Assembly: GCF_006874465.1 (NCBI RefSeq)
Contig: NZ_VIRL01000029.1
Coordinates: forward strand, 1-64,000
Origin: Microbispora bryophytorum
GTDB lineage: Bacteria; Actinomycetota; Actinomycetes; Streptosporangiales; Streptosporangiaceae
DNA: 64,000 bases
Reading direction: 5' to 3'
Both the position numbers and the translations under genes were made by a program. A model generated the notes under the pieces. That model did no database searches, was not told the origin of the DNA, and saw nothing but the letters and a program-made list of their open reading frames with translations. Each line of letters opens with the position of its first letter. The first letter of the stretch is position 1. Positions 37,414-46,750 of the stretch are shown in pieces.

Positions 37414-38136
37414 GTGAGCATTCTGGTGGTGACCGGGACGGACACCGGAGTCGGCAAGACGGTGGTGACGGCCGCGCTCGCCGTTCTGGCCAGGGAGCGA
37501 GGCGCGACGGTCGCGGCCGTGAAGCCGGCGCAGACCGGGGTGGCGGCCGGGGAGCCCGGAGACCTCGACGAGGTGATCCGCCTGTCGGGGGTGACGACGA
37601 CCTTCGAGATGACGCGGTATCCCGATCCGCTCTCCCCCGCCGCGGCCGCCCGCGTCTCGGGCATGCCACCGCTGTCGCTCGCGTCTGCGGCGGCGCGCGT
37701 CGAGGAGCTGGCCGAGTCGCATCGGCTGGTGCTCGTCGAGGGCGCAGGGGGCCTGCTGGTCCGCTACGACGAGGAGGGCGGCACGCTCGCGGACCTGGCG
37801 CGGCGGCTGCGCGCCCCCGTCCTCGTGGTGGCGCGCGCCGCGCTCGGCACGCTCAACCACACGGCGCTGACACTGGAGGCCGTGGCGGGCCGGGGCCTCG
37901 ACCTGGCGGGCGTGGTGATCGGGTCCTGGCCGGCCGATCCGGGGCTCGCCGAGCGGTCGAACGTACCCGACCTGGAGATGCTCGCCGCCCGGCCGCTGTC
38001 GGGCGCGCTGCCGGAGGGCGCGGCCGCGCTCGGCCGAGAGGCGTTCGCCCGTGCCGCCCGCGCCGGACTCGCTCCCGCCCTCGGCGGCATGTTCGACCCG
38101 GCCGGCTTCCGTTCGACCCTTAGGCTGCCCCTGTGA
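37414..38136 (+). CDS. bioD: Dethiobiotin synthetase
   Basis: The protein has 240 residues. The P-loop GTDTGVGKT is at about 8-16, followed by the VKPAQTG substrate loop and the [24 protein letters not shown] region. It makes the ureido ring of dethiobiotin from DAPA, CO2 and ATP. The start is GTG 37414. It is separated from the upstream bioF-gntR unit by the 248-bp inverted-repeat element, so it may need its own promoter. bioB follows 34 bp downstream. Confidence 0.94.
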   Translation: MSILVVTGTDTGVGKTVVTAALAVLARERGATVAAVKPAQTGVAAGEPGDLDEVIRLSGVTTTFEMTRYPDPLSPAAAARVSGMPPLSLASAAARVEELAESHRLVLVEGAGGLLVRYDEEGGTLADLARRLRAPVLVVARAALGTLNHTALTLEAVAGRGLDLAGVVIGSWPADPGLAERSNVPDLEMLAARPLSGALPEGAAALGREAFARAARAGLAPALGGMFDPAGFRSTLRLPL

Positions 38137-38170
38137 CAGGAGTGCCGCCGAGGACCGACGGGAGTGCCGC

Positions 38171-39169
38171 GTGAAGACCGACATCCTGGAGATCGCCCGC
38201 GTACAGGTCCTGGACGAGGGCAGAGGCCTCGACGCGGCCCAGGCGCTCGAATGCCTGACGCTGCCGGACGAGCGGCTGCCCGACCTGCTCGCGCTGGCGC
38301 ACGAGGTGCGGATGAAGTGGTGCGGCCCCGAGGTCGAGGTGGAGGGCATCGTCTCGCTCAAGACCGGAGGCTGCCCGGAGGACTGCCACTTCTGCTCGCA
38401 GTCCGGCCAGTTCTCCTCCCCGGTGCGCGCGGCCTGGCTCGACATCCCCTCGCTGGTCCGTGCGGCCGTCGAGACGGCCGCGACCGGGGCGACGGAGTTC
38501 TGCATCGTCGCGGCCGTACGCGGGCCCGACCGGCGGCTGATGGACCAGGTCCGCGAGGGCGTGAAGGCGATCCGCGACGCGGTCGACATCAACGTGGCCT
38601 GCTCGCTCGGCATGCTCACCCAGGCGCAGGTGGACGAACTGGCCGGGATGGGGGTCCACCGCTACAACCACAACCTGGAGACCGCCCGGTCGCACTTCTC
38701 CCACGTGGTCACCACGCACACCTGGGAGGAGCGTTGGGACACCTGCCTCATGATCCGGGAGGCGGGCATGGAGCTGTGCTGCGGCGGCATCGTCGGCATG
38801 GGAGAGACCCTGGAGCAGCGGGCCGAGTTCGCCGCCCAGCTGGGCGAGCTGGAGCCCGACGAGGTGCCGCTCAACTTCCTCAATCCCCGTCCGGGCACGC
38901 CGTTCGCCGACCAGCCCCTCGTCGGGGGCGCCGAGGCGCTGAAGACGATCGGCACGTTCCGCCTGGCCCTGCCGCGCACGATCCTGCGGTACGCCGGGGG
39001 TCGCGAGCTGACCCTTGGCGACCTCGGCACGAGGGACGGCATGCTGGGCGGCGTCAACGCCGTCATCGTCGGCAACTACCTGACGACCCTGGGCCGCGCG
39101 CCCGAGCGCGATCTGGAGCTGCTCGCCGACCTCAAGATGCCCATCAAGGCGCTCTCCCAGACCCTCTGA
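38171..39169 (+). CDS. bioB: Biotin synthase (radical SAM)
   Basis: The protein has 332 residues. The radical-SAM cluster motif is CPEDCHFC (Cys68, Cys72, Cys75); YNHNLET and the later [11 protein letters not shown] block are typical of BioB. The auxiliary cluster Cys/Arg ligands are as in the family (Cys in EFCIVAA, Cys in INVACSLG, Arg near [11 protein letters not shown]). It inserts sulfur into dethiobiotin. GTG 38171 is preceded by GGGAG; the longer frame reads through bioD. Actinobacterial BioB may depend on the auxiliary protein BsaP, found here at 42990-43172. Confidence 0.95.
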   Translation: MKTDILEIARVQVLDEGRGLDAAQALECLTLPDERLPDLLALAHEVRMKWCGPEVEVEGIVSLKTGGCPEDCHFCSQSGQFSSPVRAAWLDIPSLVRAAVETAATGATEFCIVAAVRGPDRRLMDQVREGVKAIRDAVDINVACSLGMLTQAQVDELAGMGVHRYNHNLETARSHFSHVVTTHTWEERWDTCLMIREAGMELCCGGIVGMGETLEQRAEFAAQLGELEPDEVPLNFLNPRPGTPFADQPLVGGAEALKTIGTFRLALPRTILRYAGGRELTLGDLGTRDGMLGGVNAVIVGNYLTTLGRAPERDLELLADLKMPIKALSQTL

Positions 39170-39381
39170 CGCCGTCGGCCGGCGATCGGCTGGAATTCCA
39201 GTGCGCGGGGGCGGAGTAGCCCCGGCCACACCGGGCATCAGCGGGAGTGACCGAGGTTCTCCTGTGGCTGGAGGGCATTGGCCGTCCCTCTGTTCCGAAG
39301 GGAGTGTCGACGAAGCGCTGCCCGTAGCAGGGCGTGACTTTTGAAACACGACCAAAGTGACCGACTGGTAGGTTTCACCCT

Positions 39382-41028
39382 ATGGAGTCCCCCAAACACG
39401 CAGGCGACATCGCCGTCTCCGTCTCCCAGGCCTACGGCGTGAACACGATGTTCACGCTGTCCGGTGGGCACGTCTTCCCCCTGTACGACGGGGCCGTCCA
39501 TCAGAACATGCGCATCCTGGACGTGCGCCACGAGCAGAGTGCGGTGTTCGCGGCCGAGGCGACGGCCCGGCTGACCCGGCAGCCCGGCCTCGCCGTGCTC
39601 ACGGCCGGCCCCGGTGTCACGAACGGCGTCTCGGGGGTCGCCACCGCCCACTTCAACGGCTCCCCGGTCGTCGTGCTCGGCGGGCGCGCCCCGCGCTCAC
39701 GCTGGGGTTCCGGGGCCCTTCAGGAGATCGACCATCCGCCGCTGTTCGAGCCCATCACCAAGCTCGCCTTCACCGGGTCGGGCGCGGACTCCATCGGGCA
39801 GGACGTCGAGATGGCCTTCCGCACCGCCCTGGCCCCACATCGCGGCCCGGTGTTCCTGGACCTCTACATGGACGACGTGTTCTCCCCGTCCCCCGAGTAC
39901 GTCTCGGAGACGCTGACCCCGTCGCCGCTGGAGCCCGACCCCGAGGCGCTCGCCGGCATCGCGCGGCTGCTCGCCGAGGCCGAGCGCCCGTTGCTGGTGC
40001 TCGGCTCGGACGTGTGGATGGAGCGCGCCGAGGAGGCCGCACGGGACTTCGCCGAGGAGTGGCGCCTGCCCGTCGTTCCCAACGGCCAGGGGCGGGGCAT
40101 CCTGCCCTCCGGGCACGAGCTGCTGGTCACCCGCGCCCGGGGCGCCGCCTTCGGGCAGGCCGACCTCGTCATCGTGGTCGGCACCCCGCTCGACTTCCGC
40201 CTCGCGTACGGCTGGTTCGGCGGCAAGGAGGGCGCGCCGCTCGCCAGGGTCGTCCACATCGCCGACGCGCCTTCCCAGCTCGCGACGCACACCGGCCTGT
40301 CCGCGTCGGCCGCCGGCGACCTGTCGGTCATCTTCTGGGGGCTGTCGGCGGCCTGCGGGAGCGCCGGGGTGAACCCCAAGGCGTACGAGCCGTGGGTGAG
40401 CAGGCTGAGCGAGGCCGCGACGGCGGCGGCCGCCGGGGACGCGGCCCTGCTGCGGTCCGACGCCGACCCGATCCACCCGATGCGCATCTACGGCGAGCTG
40501 AACAAGGTGCTCGCCGACGACGCGGTCGTCATCGGCGACGGCGGCGACTTCGTCTCCTACGCCGGCAAGTACGTCGAGCCGCGCAGGCCCGGCAACTGGC
40601 TCGACCCCGGCCCGTACGGCTGTCTCGGCACCGGGCTCGGCTACGCCATCGCGGCGCGTCTGGCGAGGCCGTCGTCGCAGGTCGTGCTGCTGCTCGGCGA
40701 CGGCGCGGCGGGTTTTTCGCTGATGGACGTCGACACGCTGGTGCGCCACCGCCTGCCCGTCGTCATGATCTGCGGCAACAACGGCATGTGGGGCCTGGAG
40801 AAGCACCCCATGCAGATGCTGTACGGCTACGACGTGGCGGCCGAGCTCCAGCCGCAGTGCCGCTACGACCAGGTCGTCACCGCGCTCGGCGGCGGCGGGG
40901 AGCTCGTCACGTCGCCGGACGAGATCGGCCCGGCGCTGCGCCGCGCCTTCGACTCCGGCGTGCCCTATCTGGTGAACATCGCCACCGACCCGGCGATCGC
41001 CTACCCGCGCAACACGACCGGAGTGTGA
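39382..41028 (+). CDS. Acetolactate synthase-like ThDP-dependent enzyme (IlvG-like)
   Basis: The protein has 548 residues with the three ThDP-enzyme domains. The activating Glu is in VRHEQSAVFAAEA; the ThDP/Mg site is GDGAAGFSLMDVDTLVRHRLPVVMICGNN (about 438-466). It resembles mycobacterial IlvG and oxalyl-CoA decarboxylase/acetolactate synthase-like proteins more than the true large subunit IlvB, and no regulatory subunit (ilvN) or ilvC is adjacent. The substrate is therefore open: a 2-oxo acid or an acyl-CoA. Start ATG 39382; the 212-bp gap upstream has no clear promoter by eye. Confidence 0.82.
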   Translation: MESPKHAGDIAVSVSQAYGVNTMFTLSGGHVFPLYDGAVHQNMRILDVRHEQSAVFAAEATARLTRQPGLAVLTAGPGVTNGVSGVATAHFNGSPVVVLGGRAPRSRWGSGALQEIDHPPLFEPITKLAFTGSGADSIGQDVEMAFRTALAPHRGPVFLDLYMDDVFSPSPEYVSETLTPSPLEPDPEALAGIARLLAEAERPLLVLGSDVWMERAEEAARDFAEEWRLPVVPNGQGRGILPSGHELLVTRARGAAFGQADLVIVVGTPLDFRLAYGWFGGKEGAPLARVVHIADAPSQLATHTGLSASAAGDLSVIFWGLSAACGSAGVNPKAYEPWVSRLSEAATAAAAGDAALLRSDADPIHPMRIYGELNKVLADDAVVIGDGGDFVSYAGKYVEPRRPGNWLDPGPYGCLGTGLGYAIAARLARPSSQVVLLLGDGAAGFSLMDVDTLVRHRLPVVMICGNNGMWGLEKHPMQMLYGYDVAAELQPQCRYDQVVTALGGGGELVTSPDEIGPALRRAFDSGVPYLVNIATDPAIAYPRNTTGV

Positions 41029-41036
41029 CCCCCGGC

Positions 41037-41069
41037 GGAGCCCCGCGTACGTCCGTCGCGCGGGGCTCC
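41037..41069. terminator. Bidirectional terminator between IlvG-like and kinase genes
   Basis: A perfect 11-bp stem GGAGCCCCGCG/CGCGGGGCTCC (41037-41047 with 41059-41069) with an 11-nt loop lies between convergent genes. Confidence 0.85.
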
Positions 41070-41082
41070 CATCAGGGCGGCC

Positions 41083-42846
41083 TCAGGACGTCGCGGGAGA
41101 GCGGCTCCCGGCCGCGCTGGGCGACGGGCTGGGCGAGGGGGGCGGGCAGTCCTTCTTCACGGTGAACGTGACCGCCGTGCCCTCCTTGACGAGCGTGTTC
41201 GCCGTCGGCTTCTGGCCGACGACCGACCCCTTGCACTCCCCCTCGCCCTCGTAGACGGGTTTCGGGGTGAGACCCAGCATGTTGAGCCGCGCCAGTGCGG
41301 AGCTCTCGGGCAGGTTCTTGAGGTCGGGCACCTTGACCAGGCCCTTGGTCGGGCTCGGCGAGGGCGTCGGGGAGGCGGTGGGGCTCGGCGACGGGCTGGG
41401 AGTCGGACTCGGCGTGGGGCTCGGCTTCCTCGTCTTGATCTGGCTCGGCCGCGTCACAGGGACCGCCTGAGACGGCCTCGTGGAGGGCCGCGCGTTGATC
41501 CGCGTCGGCGACGGGGTCGGCGGGTCGGCGCTGGCCACCGTCAGGGCTGGCGCGGGCGACGTGGGGGTGCCCGACCCGGCCGAGGCCATGTTGATGCCGA
41601 GGACGGCCAGGCCGCCGACGACGGCGAATCCCGCCACCCCGGCCGCGACGGGCATTCCCTTGCCCTTCCTGGACCGCTGCGCCGCGCGCCGCGCCGTACG
41701 GGAGCCCTGCGGCGAGGAGGCGACGGTCGCCGGCGGCACGGCCGGGGCGTCGTTCCAGGACTCTCGCGTGACACGGTAGGTGGCGCCGGTGGCCGGAACG
41801 GCCTCGGCCCCACCCTGGTAGGGGCCTGCCTGGGTGGCCGGGCCCGTCGGCGGAGGCGGGGACCCCATGCCCGTGGCGGCCGGGGCCCCGGTGACGCCCT
41901 GCGGGCCGTATCCCCCTCCGGTAAGGCCCTGCGCGCCGAACCCTGCTCCTGTCAGGCCCTCCGCGCCGTAGCCGGGCGCGGGGTCCGGGACCACGCCGCC
42001 GGGCATCCCGGAACCAGGGGCCAGCACCGACTGCCGGGCGGCCTGGCTCATCGCGGCGGCGGACGGCCAGCGGCGTGCCGGGTCCTTAGACATCGCCCGT
42101 TCCACGATGGCCCGGACGGCGGGCGGCACGTACGGCGGCAGCGGCGGCGGCTCCTCACGGATGTGCTTGAGCGCGATCGTCACCGGAGAGTCGCCGTCGA
42201 AGGGACGCTGCCCGGCCAGGCACTCGTACGCCACCACGCCCAGCGCGTAGATGTCGACGGCGGGCGTGACCGGAGCGCCCTCGGCCTGCTCCGGCGCGCA
42301 GTAGGCGGCGGTGCCGAGCACCATTCCGGCGTCGGTGAGGCGGCTGCCCTGGTCGGCGCGGGCGATCCCGAAGTCGGTCAGCACCAGCGTGCCATCGGAC
42401 CGCACCAGCAGGTTGCCCGGCTTGACGTCCCGGTGCACGATTCCCCGCTCGTGCACGGCCTGGAGGGCGGAGGCCGCCTGCGCGATGAGCTCCATCGCGG
42501 GCTCGGCGCCGATGCGGCCGAGGCGCATCAGCAGGCGGTCGAGAGGCTCGCCGTCGACGAACCGCATGACCAGGTACGCGGTGGAGCCGTCGCCGGGCAC
42601 CTCGGTGACCCCGTAGTCGTAGACGTCGACGACACCGGGGTGGTTGACGGTCGCCATCGCCCGGGCCTCGCCCTGGAAGCGGACGGCGAATCCGGGGTCG
42701 TCGAGACGACCGGGGAGAAGCACCTTGACGGCGACGGTGCGCGCGAGGACGGTGTCCTCGCCGCGCCATACCTCGCCCATGCCCCCGGCGCCAAGCCGGA
42801 CGTCCAACCGGTAACGCCCAGCCAGGGTCATACCTTGGGCCACCAT
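41083..42846 (-). CDS. Membrane Ser/Thr protein kinase with one PASTA domain
   Basis: The protein has 587 residues from ATG 42846. The PknB-type kinase domain (about 10-265) has GAGGMGEVW, VAVKVL, HRDVKPGNL, TDFGIA and APEQ, so it looks active. A Gly-rich juxtamembrane part with three near-identical 10-residue repeats (GLTGAGFGAQ-like) follows. Then come a basic patch, one membrane helix (GVAGFAVVGGLAVLGIN), a long Pro/Ser/Thr spacer and a single C-terminal PASTA domain. PASTA domains sense muropeptides or lipid II. A single PASTA unit is fewer than the four of PknB, so this is probably an accessory kinase. The start could also be ATG 42831. Confidence 0.9.
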   Translation of the reverse strand: MVAQGMTLAGRYRLDVRLGAGGMGEVWRGEDTVLARTVAVKVLLPGRLDDPGFAVRFQGEARAMATVNHPGVVDVYDYGVTEVPGDGSTAYLVMRFVDGEPLDRLLMRLGRIGAEPAMELIAQAASALQAVHERGIVHRDVKPGNLLVRSDGTLVLTDFGIARADQGSRLTDAGMVLGTAAYCAPEQAEGAPVTPAVDIYALGVVAYECLAGQRPFDGDSPVTIALKHIREEPPPLPPYVPPAVRAIVERAMSKDPARRWPSAAAMSQAARQSVLAPGSGMPGGVVPDPAPGYGAEGLTGAGFGAQGLTGGGYGPQGVTGAPAATGMGSPPPPTGPATQAGPYQGGAEAVPATGATYRVTRESWNDAPAVPPATVASSPQGSRTARRAAQRSRKGKGMPVAAGVAGFAVVGGLAVLGINMASAGSGTPTSPAPALTVASADPPTPSPTRINARPSTRPSQAVPVTRPSQIKTRKPSPTPSPTPSPSPSPTASPTPSPSPTKGLVKVPDLKNLPESSALARLNMLGLTPKPVYEGEGECKGSVVGQKPTANTLVKEGTAVTFTVKKDCPPPSPSPSPSAAGSRSPATS

Positions 42847-42989
42847 TTGCGCCCCGTACCCCCTAAGTGAATCGACCCCCGAAGGTGTCCAACAAAGCAG
42901 GTTCGTGTCGCGGGCAGATAACGACAAGTTCACGGAACCCTGTACGCGGAGGGATCCAGGCTCGGGGGATCGAAGGTCGAGCCTACCTG

Positions 42990-43172
42990 TTACCCGCCCG
43001 TACTACCGTGCACCGAGCACCGTGCCGTCCAGTCCCTGGGCGTCACCTGGACGACCATCCGGCGGCGGCAGTGCGGGCAGTAACGCGGTGGCTCCATCGT
43101 CCTGGCGGCCAGGCAGGCCGCGTGATCACCGTGCGCGGCCGAACGGCCGCAGTGATCGCAGTAGAGGTCCAC
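42990..43172 (-). CDS. bsaP: Biotin synthase auxiliary protein (BsaP-like, small Cys-rich Fe-S protein)
   Basis: The protein has 60 residues. Cysteines at 5, 8, 20, 32, 35 and 52 form CDHC and CPHC pairs. The core [19 protein letters not shown] and WTARCSVHG are the family signature, as in the Rv1590-like proteins next to bioB in mycobacteria. BsaP is reported to carry an iron-sulfur cluster and to be needed for biotin synthase activity in mycobacteria/corynebacteria. GTG 43172 is the only sensible start. It is 3.8 kb from bioB rather than adjacent, on the opposite strand. Assignment is by recognition of the pattern. Confidence 0.82.
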   Translation of the reverse strand: MDLYCDHCGRSAAHGDHAACLAARTMEPPRYCPHCRRRMVVQVTPRDWTARCSVHGSTGG

Positions 43173-43319
43173 AGTGCACCACCCTAACCGCTGCCCGCCT
43201 CCGCCGCCTGGAAAGCATCATGGAGTCCCCGCTGCCGTCTAAGACGCTTCAGGGCCTCTTCTGGTTGCCTCGCGGCCTTCACCCGTGCCGGGGAATGACG
43301 ACCCAATAGGCTGACCCGC

Positions 43320-43697
43320 ATGAGTGTTGCTCCAGGCCTGCGCGCCGAAGTCCTCATCATGGTGGAGCGCGGGGACACGGCGATCCGGGTGGGCAGCGGC
43401 GACGTGCCGGTGCTGGGCACGCCGCGGCTGCTGTCGTTCGCCGAGGGAGCCACGGTCAAGGCCGTCCAGCATCACCTGGAGCCGGGGCAGACCACGGTGG
43501 GGACCAGGGTGCTCATCGAGCACCGTCTGCCCAGCCCGGTGGGGATGCACGTCGAGATCGGCGTCGAGCTCACGGAGGTGGACGGCAGACGGCTCCTCTT
43601 CTCCGTCAGGGCCGTCGACAAGACCGGAGCCCTGGTCGCCACGGGCACGATCGAGCGGATCGTGGTCGACCGCGAGCGGTTCCTGTCCCGCCTGTGA
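43320..43697 (+). CDS. Hotdog-fold thioesterase (FlK-like)
   Basis: The protein has 125 residues with a single hotdog domain: GTPRLLSFAEGATVKAVQHHL on the central helix, then GTRVLIEHRLPSPVGMHVEIGVEL. This is the layout of the fluoroacetyl-CoA thioesterase-like group (COG5496), whose general members hydrolyse small acyl-CoAs; the Thr/Glu/His catalytic set has plausible counterparts. Start ATG 43320. It converges on the biotinyl carrier gene. Substrate unknown. Confidence 0.8.
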   Translation: MSVAPGLRAEVLIMVERGDTAIRVGSGDVPVLGTPRLLSFAEGATVKAVQHHLEPGQTTVGTRVLIEHRLPSPVGMHVEIGVELTEVDGRRLLFSVRAVDKTGALVATGTIERIVVDRERFLSRL

Positions 43698-43749
43698 ACG
43701 TCCTGTCCCGTCGGTGAAGTCCGGCCCCTTCGGTGAACGCCGGCCCGCC

Positions 43750-43962
43750 CTACTCGACGACGGCGATGAGGTCTCCCTCCTGGACGACGTCGCCCTCCTT
43801 CACGTGGAGCTTCGAGATGGTCCCGCCGTCCTCGGCGAGGACGGGGATCTCCATCTTCATCGACTCCAGGATCACAAGGGTGTCGCCCTCCTCGACGACC
43901 TCACCCTCGCTCACAACGATCTTCCAGACGTTCGCCACCATCTCGGCGCGCACCTCGGCCAC
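43750..43962 (-). CDS. Biotinyl/lipoyl carrier protein (TB7.3-like)
   Basis: The protein has 70 residues and is a stand-alone biotinyl domain. The biotinylation site is Lys36 in ESMKMEIPV, the exact biotin (not lipoyl) motif. It is nearly the same size and sequence as M. tuberculosis TB7.3 (Rv3221c). It lies 30 bp after accC, making a carboxylase module, and beside pdtaS-region genes as in mycobacteria. No carboxyltransferase gene is nearby, so the carboxylated product is unknown. Confidence 0.93.
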   Translation of the reverse strand: MAEVRAEMVANVWKIVVSEGEVVEEGDTLVILESMKMEIPVLAEDGGTISKLHVKEGDVVQEGDLIAVVE

Positions 43963-43992
43963 CCGAAAACTCCCCTCACATAGTTCAGCAAA

Positions 43993-45327
43993 TCAGGCGT
44001 TTCTCATCCGGGAGACCAGCCCGGTGTCGTAGTCCCCGCTCACGAACTCGGGGTGGTCGAGCAGCTCGGCACAGAACGGCAGGTTGTGCTTCGGGCCTTC
44101 GATGCGGAACCCGGCGACGGCCTGCCTGCCCCGCTCCAGCGCCTCCTCGCGGGTGGCGCCGACGACGCAGAGCTTGGCCGTCAACGGATCGTAGAACGGC
44201 GTGACGGTGTTGCCCGCCGCGTATCCCGAATCGACGCGCACTCCCTCGCCCTCCGGCTCCTCCCACACACCGATCTTGCCAGGGCCGGGCAGGAACCTGC
44301 GGGGGTCCTCGGCGTAAACGCGGAACTCGATCGCGTGGCCGCTCACCCGCGGCTCGACGGAGTAGACCTCGCCGGCCGCGACCCGGATCTGGTGCTCCAC
44401 GAGGTCGAGGCCGGTGACCAGCTCGGTGACGGGGTGCTCCACCTGGAGCCGGGTGTTCATCTCCAGGAAGACGAAGTCCTGGGCGTCCGCGTCCACCAGG
44501 CACTCGACCGTGCCCGCGCCGCGATAGGACACGGCCTCCCCCGCCCGTACGGCCGCCGCGAGCATCCGCTCGCGCAGCTCCGGGGACACGCCGGGGGACG
44601 GGCTCTCCTCCACGACCTTCTGGTGGCGCCGCTGGACCGAGCAGTCGCGCTCGCCCAGGGCGACCACGGTGCCGTCGGCGAGGCCGAGGATCTGCACCTC
44701 GACGTGCCTGGCCCGCTCGATGTAGCGCTCAAGCAGGATGGCCGGCTCGCCGCCGAAGCGGGCGGCCGCGCGGCAGGCCTGCTCGAACGCCTTGGTCAGC
44801 GACTCGTCGTCGCGCGCCACGCCCATGCCGATGCCGCCGCCCCCGCCGGCCGCCTTCACCATCACGGGGAACCCGATCTCCTCGGCGGCCCGCCGGGCCT
44901 GCTCGAGGTCGGAGACCGGCTCCCTGGTCCCGGCGGCGACCGGCACGCCCGCGGCCTCCATCAGGTTGCGGGCGTTGATCTTGTCACCCATCTGCTCGAT
45001 GGCCTTGGGGTCCGGGCCGATCCAGACGAGCCCGGCCTCGATCACCGCACGGGCGAACGCGGCGTTCTCCGCGAGGAACCCGTATCCGGGGTGGACCGCC
45101 CGCGCTCCCGTCGCGCGGGCGGCCTGGAGGACCTTGTCGATGTCGAGGTAGCTCTGGGCCGGGTTCGCGGGGCCGAGGAGCACGGCGTCGTCGGCCTCAC
45201 GCACGAACGGCAGGTCGGCGTCCGCCTCGGAGTAGACCGCGACGGCGCGAAGCCCCATGCCCCGCACAGTACGAATGATCCGGCGGGCGATTTCACCACG
45301 GTTGGCGACGAGAACTGAGTCGAACAC
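43993..45327 (-). CDS. accC: Biotin carboxylase (AccC-type)
   Basis: The protein has 444 residues with a full biotin carboxylase fold: the N-terminal domain VANRGEIARRIIRT, the ATP-grasp with glycine-rich loop VMVKAAGGGGGIGMGVA, GERDCSVQRRHQKVVEE and EMNTRLQVEHPVTE (catalytic Glu, Arg), and the C-terminal domain. It carboxylates biotin on its carrier protein. It is co-transcribed with the 70-residue carrier, not fused to it as in the AccA3-type proteins of actinobacteria. Start GTG 45327. Confidence 0.94.
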   Translation of the reverse strand: MFDSVLVANRGEIARRIIRTVRGMGLRAVAVYSEADADLPFVREADDAVLLGPANPAQSYLDIDKVLQAARATGARAVHPGYGFLAENAAFARAVIEAGLVWIGPDPKAIEQMGDKINARNLMEAAGVPVAAGTREPVSDLEQARRAAEEIGFPVMVKAAGGGGGIGMGVARDDESLTKAFEQACRAAARFGGEPAILLERYIERARHVEVQILGLADGTVVALGERDCSVQRRHQKVVEESPSPGVSPELRERMLAAAVRAGEAVSYRGAGTVECLVDADAQDFVFLEMNTRLQVEHPVTELVTGLDLVEHQIRVAAGEVYSVEPRVSGHAIEFRVYAEDPRRFLPGPGKIGVWEEPEGEGVRVDSGYAAGNTVTPFYDPLTAKLCVVGATREEALERGRQAVAGFRIEGPKHNLPFCAELLDHPEFVSGDYDTGLVSRMRNA

Positions 45328-45460
45328 GCACCCAACTCTAGGGTGATCCCTCGTTCCGCCGCCCCGCCCGTTCCGACTGAACGCGGGGGCCGAATCTGTA
45401 GGGTCGCCACAACAACGAGGGGCCCGGCGTGCCGTCGGAGACGTTCGGATACTACGTCTG

Positions 45461-46750
45461 CTACAAGCGTGTGACGAGCACGAGTCGATCGACGACGCGC
45501 GTCATCGCCTCCACCACTCCGGGGTCGTAGGCCGACCCGCCGTCGAGGCGCAGCCGCTCCAGGGCCGCCGCCGCGCGGTCCCTGTCGGTCGATCCGCTCA
45601 CGAGGTCGTCGTAGGCGTTGGCGGCCTTGATGACGCGGCTGGCCATCGGCGGGGACTCGCCGAGCGTGTCGCACTGCCGGCGGACGATCTCCGCGACGCC
45701 GTGGAGGACACCGGTCTTCCTGATCACCTCGGCGCCCAGCTCGGCGATCCGCCGCGCCTGCGCGGGGTCGGCCAGCACGGTCGCGCCGCCCGGGATCGGG
45801 TCGCGCAGCGAGAGCTGGCCGATGTCGTGCATGAGCGCGGCGTACTCCAGCTCCAGCAGCTGCGGCTCCGCCATGCCCAGCTCCCGGCCGATGGCGACCG
45901 ACAACTGGCTGACGCGGCGGGAGTGGCCCGGCTCGACGTACCCGCCGACCTCGGTGACCCGGCTCAGCGCACGCACGGTCTGCAGGTAGGTCGCCCGGAT
46001 GCCGGCGTACTTGCGGAACGCCACCTGCGTGACGAGCAGCGGCGCGGCGAACGCGGGCAGCGCGGTCATGTCCATGCTGTGCGAGGCGAGCGCGAGCAGG
46101 ATGCCCGACGCCCCGACGGCGGCGCCGAGCGGCGCGGCCATCCTGATCTCGTCCCGTACGGCGACGCCGAACGCGGTCCTGACCTGGCCGGCCCGGTGCA
46201 TGGCGGCGATCACCACGTCGGCCGCGAGCATGACCGTGACGAGCACGGCCATCACGCCGAGCGCAGGCCACCAGTTCCCGTGCCGGTCGGCCGTGTCCCG
46301 CGCGAGCTCCCCCAGCGGGCCGGTGAGCGGCCGGTAGGCGAAGGCGAGCAGGGACCCGGCGAGCAGCCGCCGCGCCAACGCGTCGAGACGCGGCGGCCGG
46401 CCGACCGCCAGGTGCGGCAGCCCTCCCGCGATCATGCCGACCGACATCACCGCCACGACCTGCAGGGCCGAATGCTGCGCCGGCCGTCCGCCCACGTCGA
46501 GCAGCAGGGCGTATCCGAGGGAGGCGGCGGTGGAGATCGGGGCGACCTCGCGGTTGCCGGGCATCGTGAGCCGGGCCAGCTCTCCGGCGGCGATGAGCAC
46601 GCCGAACCCGATGGCGACCCGCGGATCGGTCAGGCCCTCCGCCGCGGTGTGGGCGATCCCCGCCACGGTCAGCATCCCCGCGGCGCAGATGAGCAGGAGC
46701 TGGCCCGAGTCGAGCCCCACCGGCCTGGCCGTCAGCCGACGCTCCCTCAC
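45461..46750 (-). CDS. Membrane protein with degenerate HD-GYP domain
   Basis: The protein has 429 residues from GTG 46750. The N-terminal half holds about seven hydrophobic helices. The C-terminal HD domain keeps GHSRRVSQLSVAIGRELGM and LMHDIGQLSL, but the Lys of HDxGK is Gln and the HHExxDGxGYP segment is replaced by RRQCDTLGESPP. It is probably inactive on cyclic di-GMP and may be regulatory. It overlaps the intact HD-GYP gene by 4 bp (GTGA), so the two are made together and may form a complex. Confidence 0.8.
   Translation of the reverse strand: MRERRLTARPVGLDSGQLLLICAAGMLTVAGIAHTAAEGLTDPRVAIGFGVLIAAGELARLTMPGNREVAPISTAASLGYALLLDVGGRPAQHSALQVVAVMSVGMIAGGLPHLAVGRPPRLDALARRLLAGSLLAFAYRPLTGPLGELARDTADRHGNWWPALGVMAVLVTVMLAADVVIAAMHRAGQVRTAFGVAVRDEIRMAAPLGAAVGASGILLALASHSMDMTALPAFAAPLLVTQVAFRKYAGIRATYLQTVRALSRVTEVGGYVEPGHSRRVSQLSVAIGRELGMAEPQLLELEYAALMHDIGQLSLRDPIPGGATVLADPAQARRIAELGAEVIRKTGVLHGVAEIVRRQCDTLGESPPMASRVIKAANAYDDLVSGSTDRDRAAAALERLRLDGGSAYDPGVVEAMTRVVDRLVLVTRL

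Noticed and set aside
43118-43165. GTGATC-containing inverted stretch near bsaP as a second copy of the 37-kb element
   Set aside because: Only short GTGATC matches are shared; none of the terminal or central blocks are present, and it is coding for BsaP.
45429-45530. Possible plus-strand peptide starting GTG at 45429 (PSETFGYYVCYK...)
   Set aside because: A GAGGGG precedes it, but after 14 codons it runs antisense into the HD-domain gene and ends soon; too little support to call a gene.
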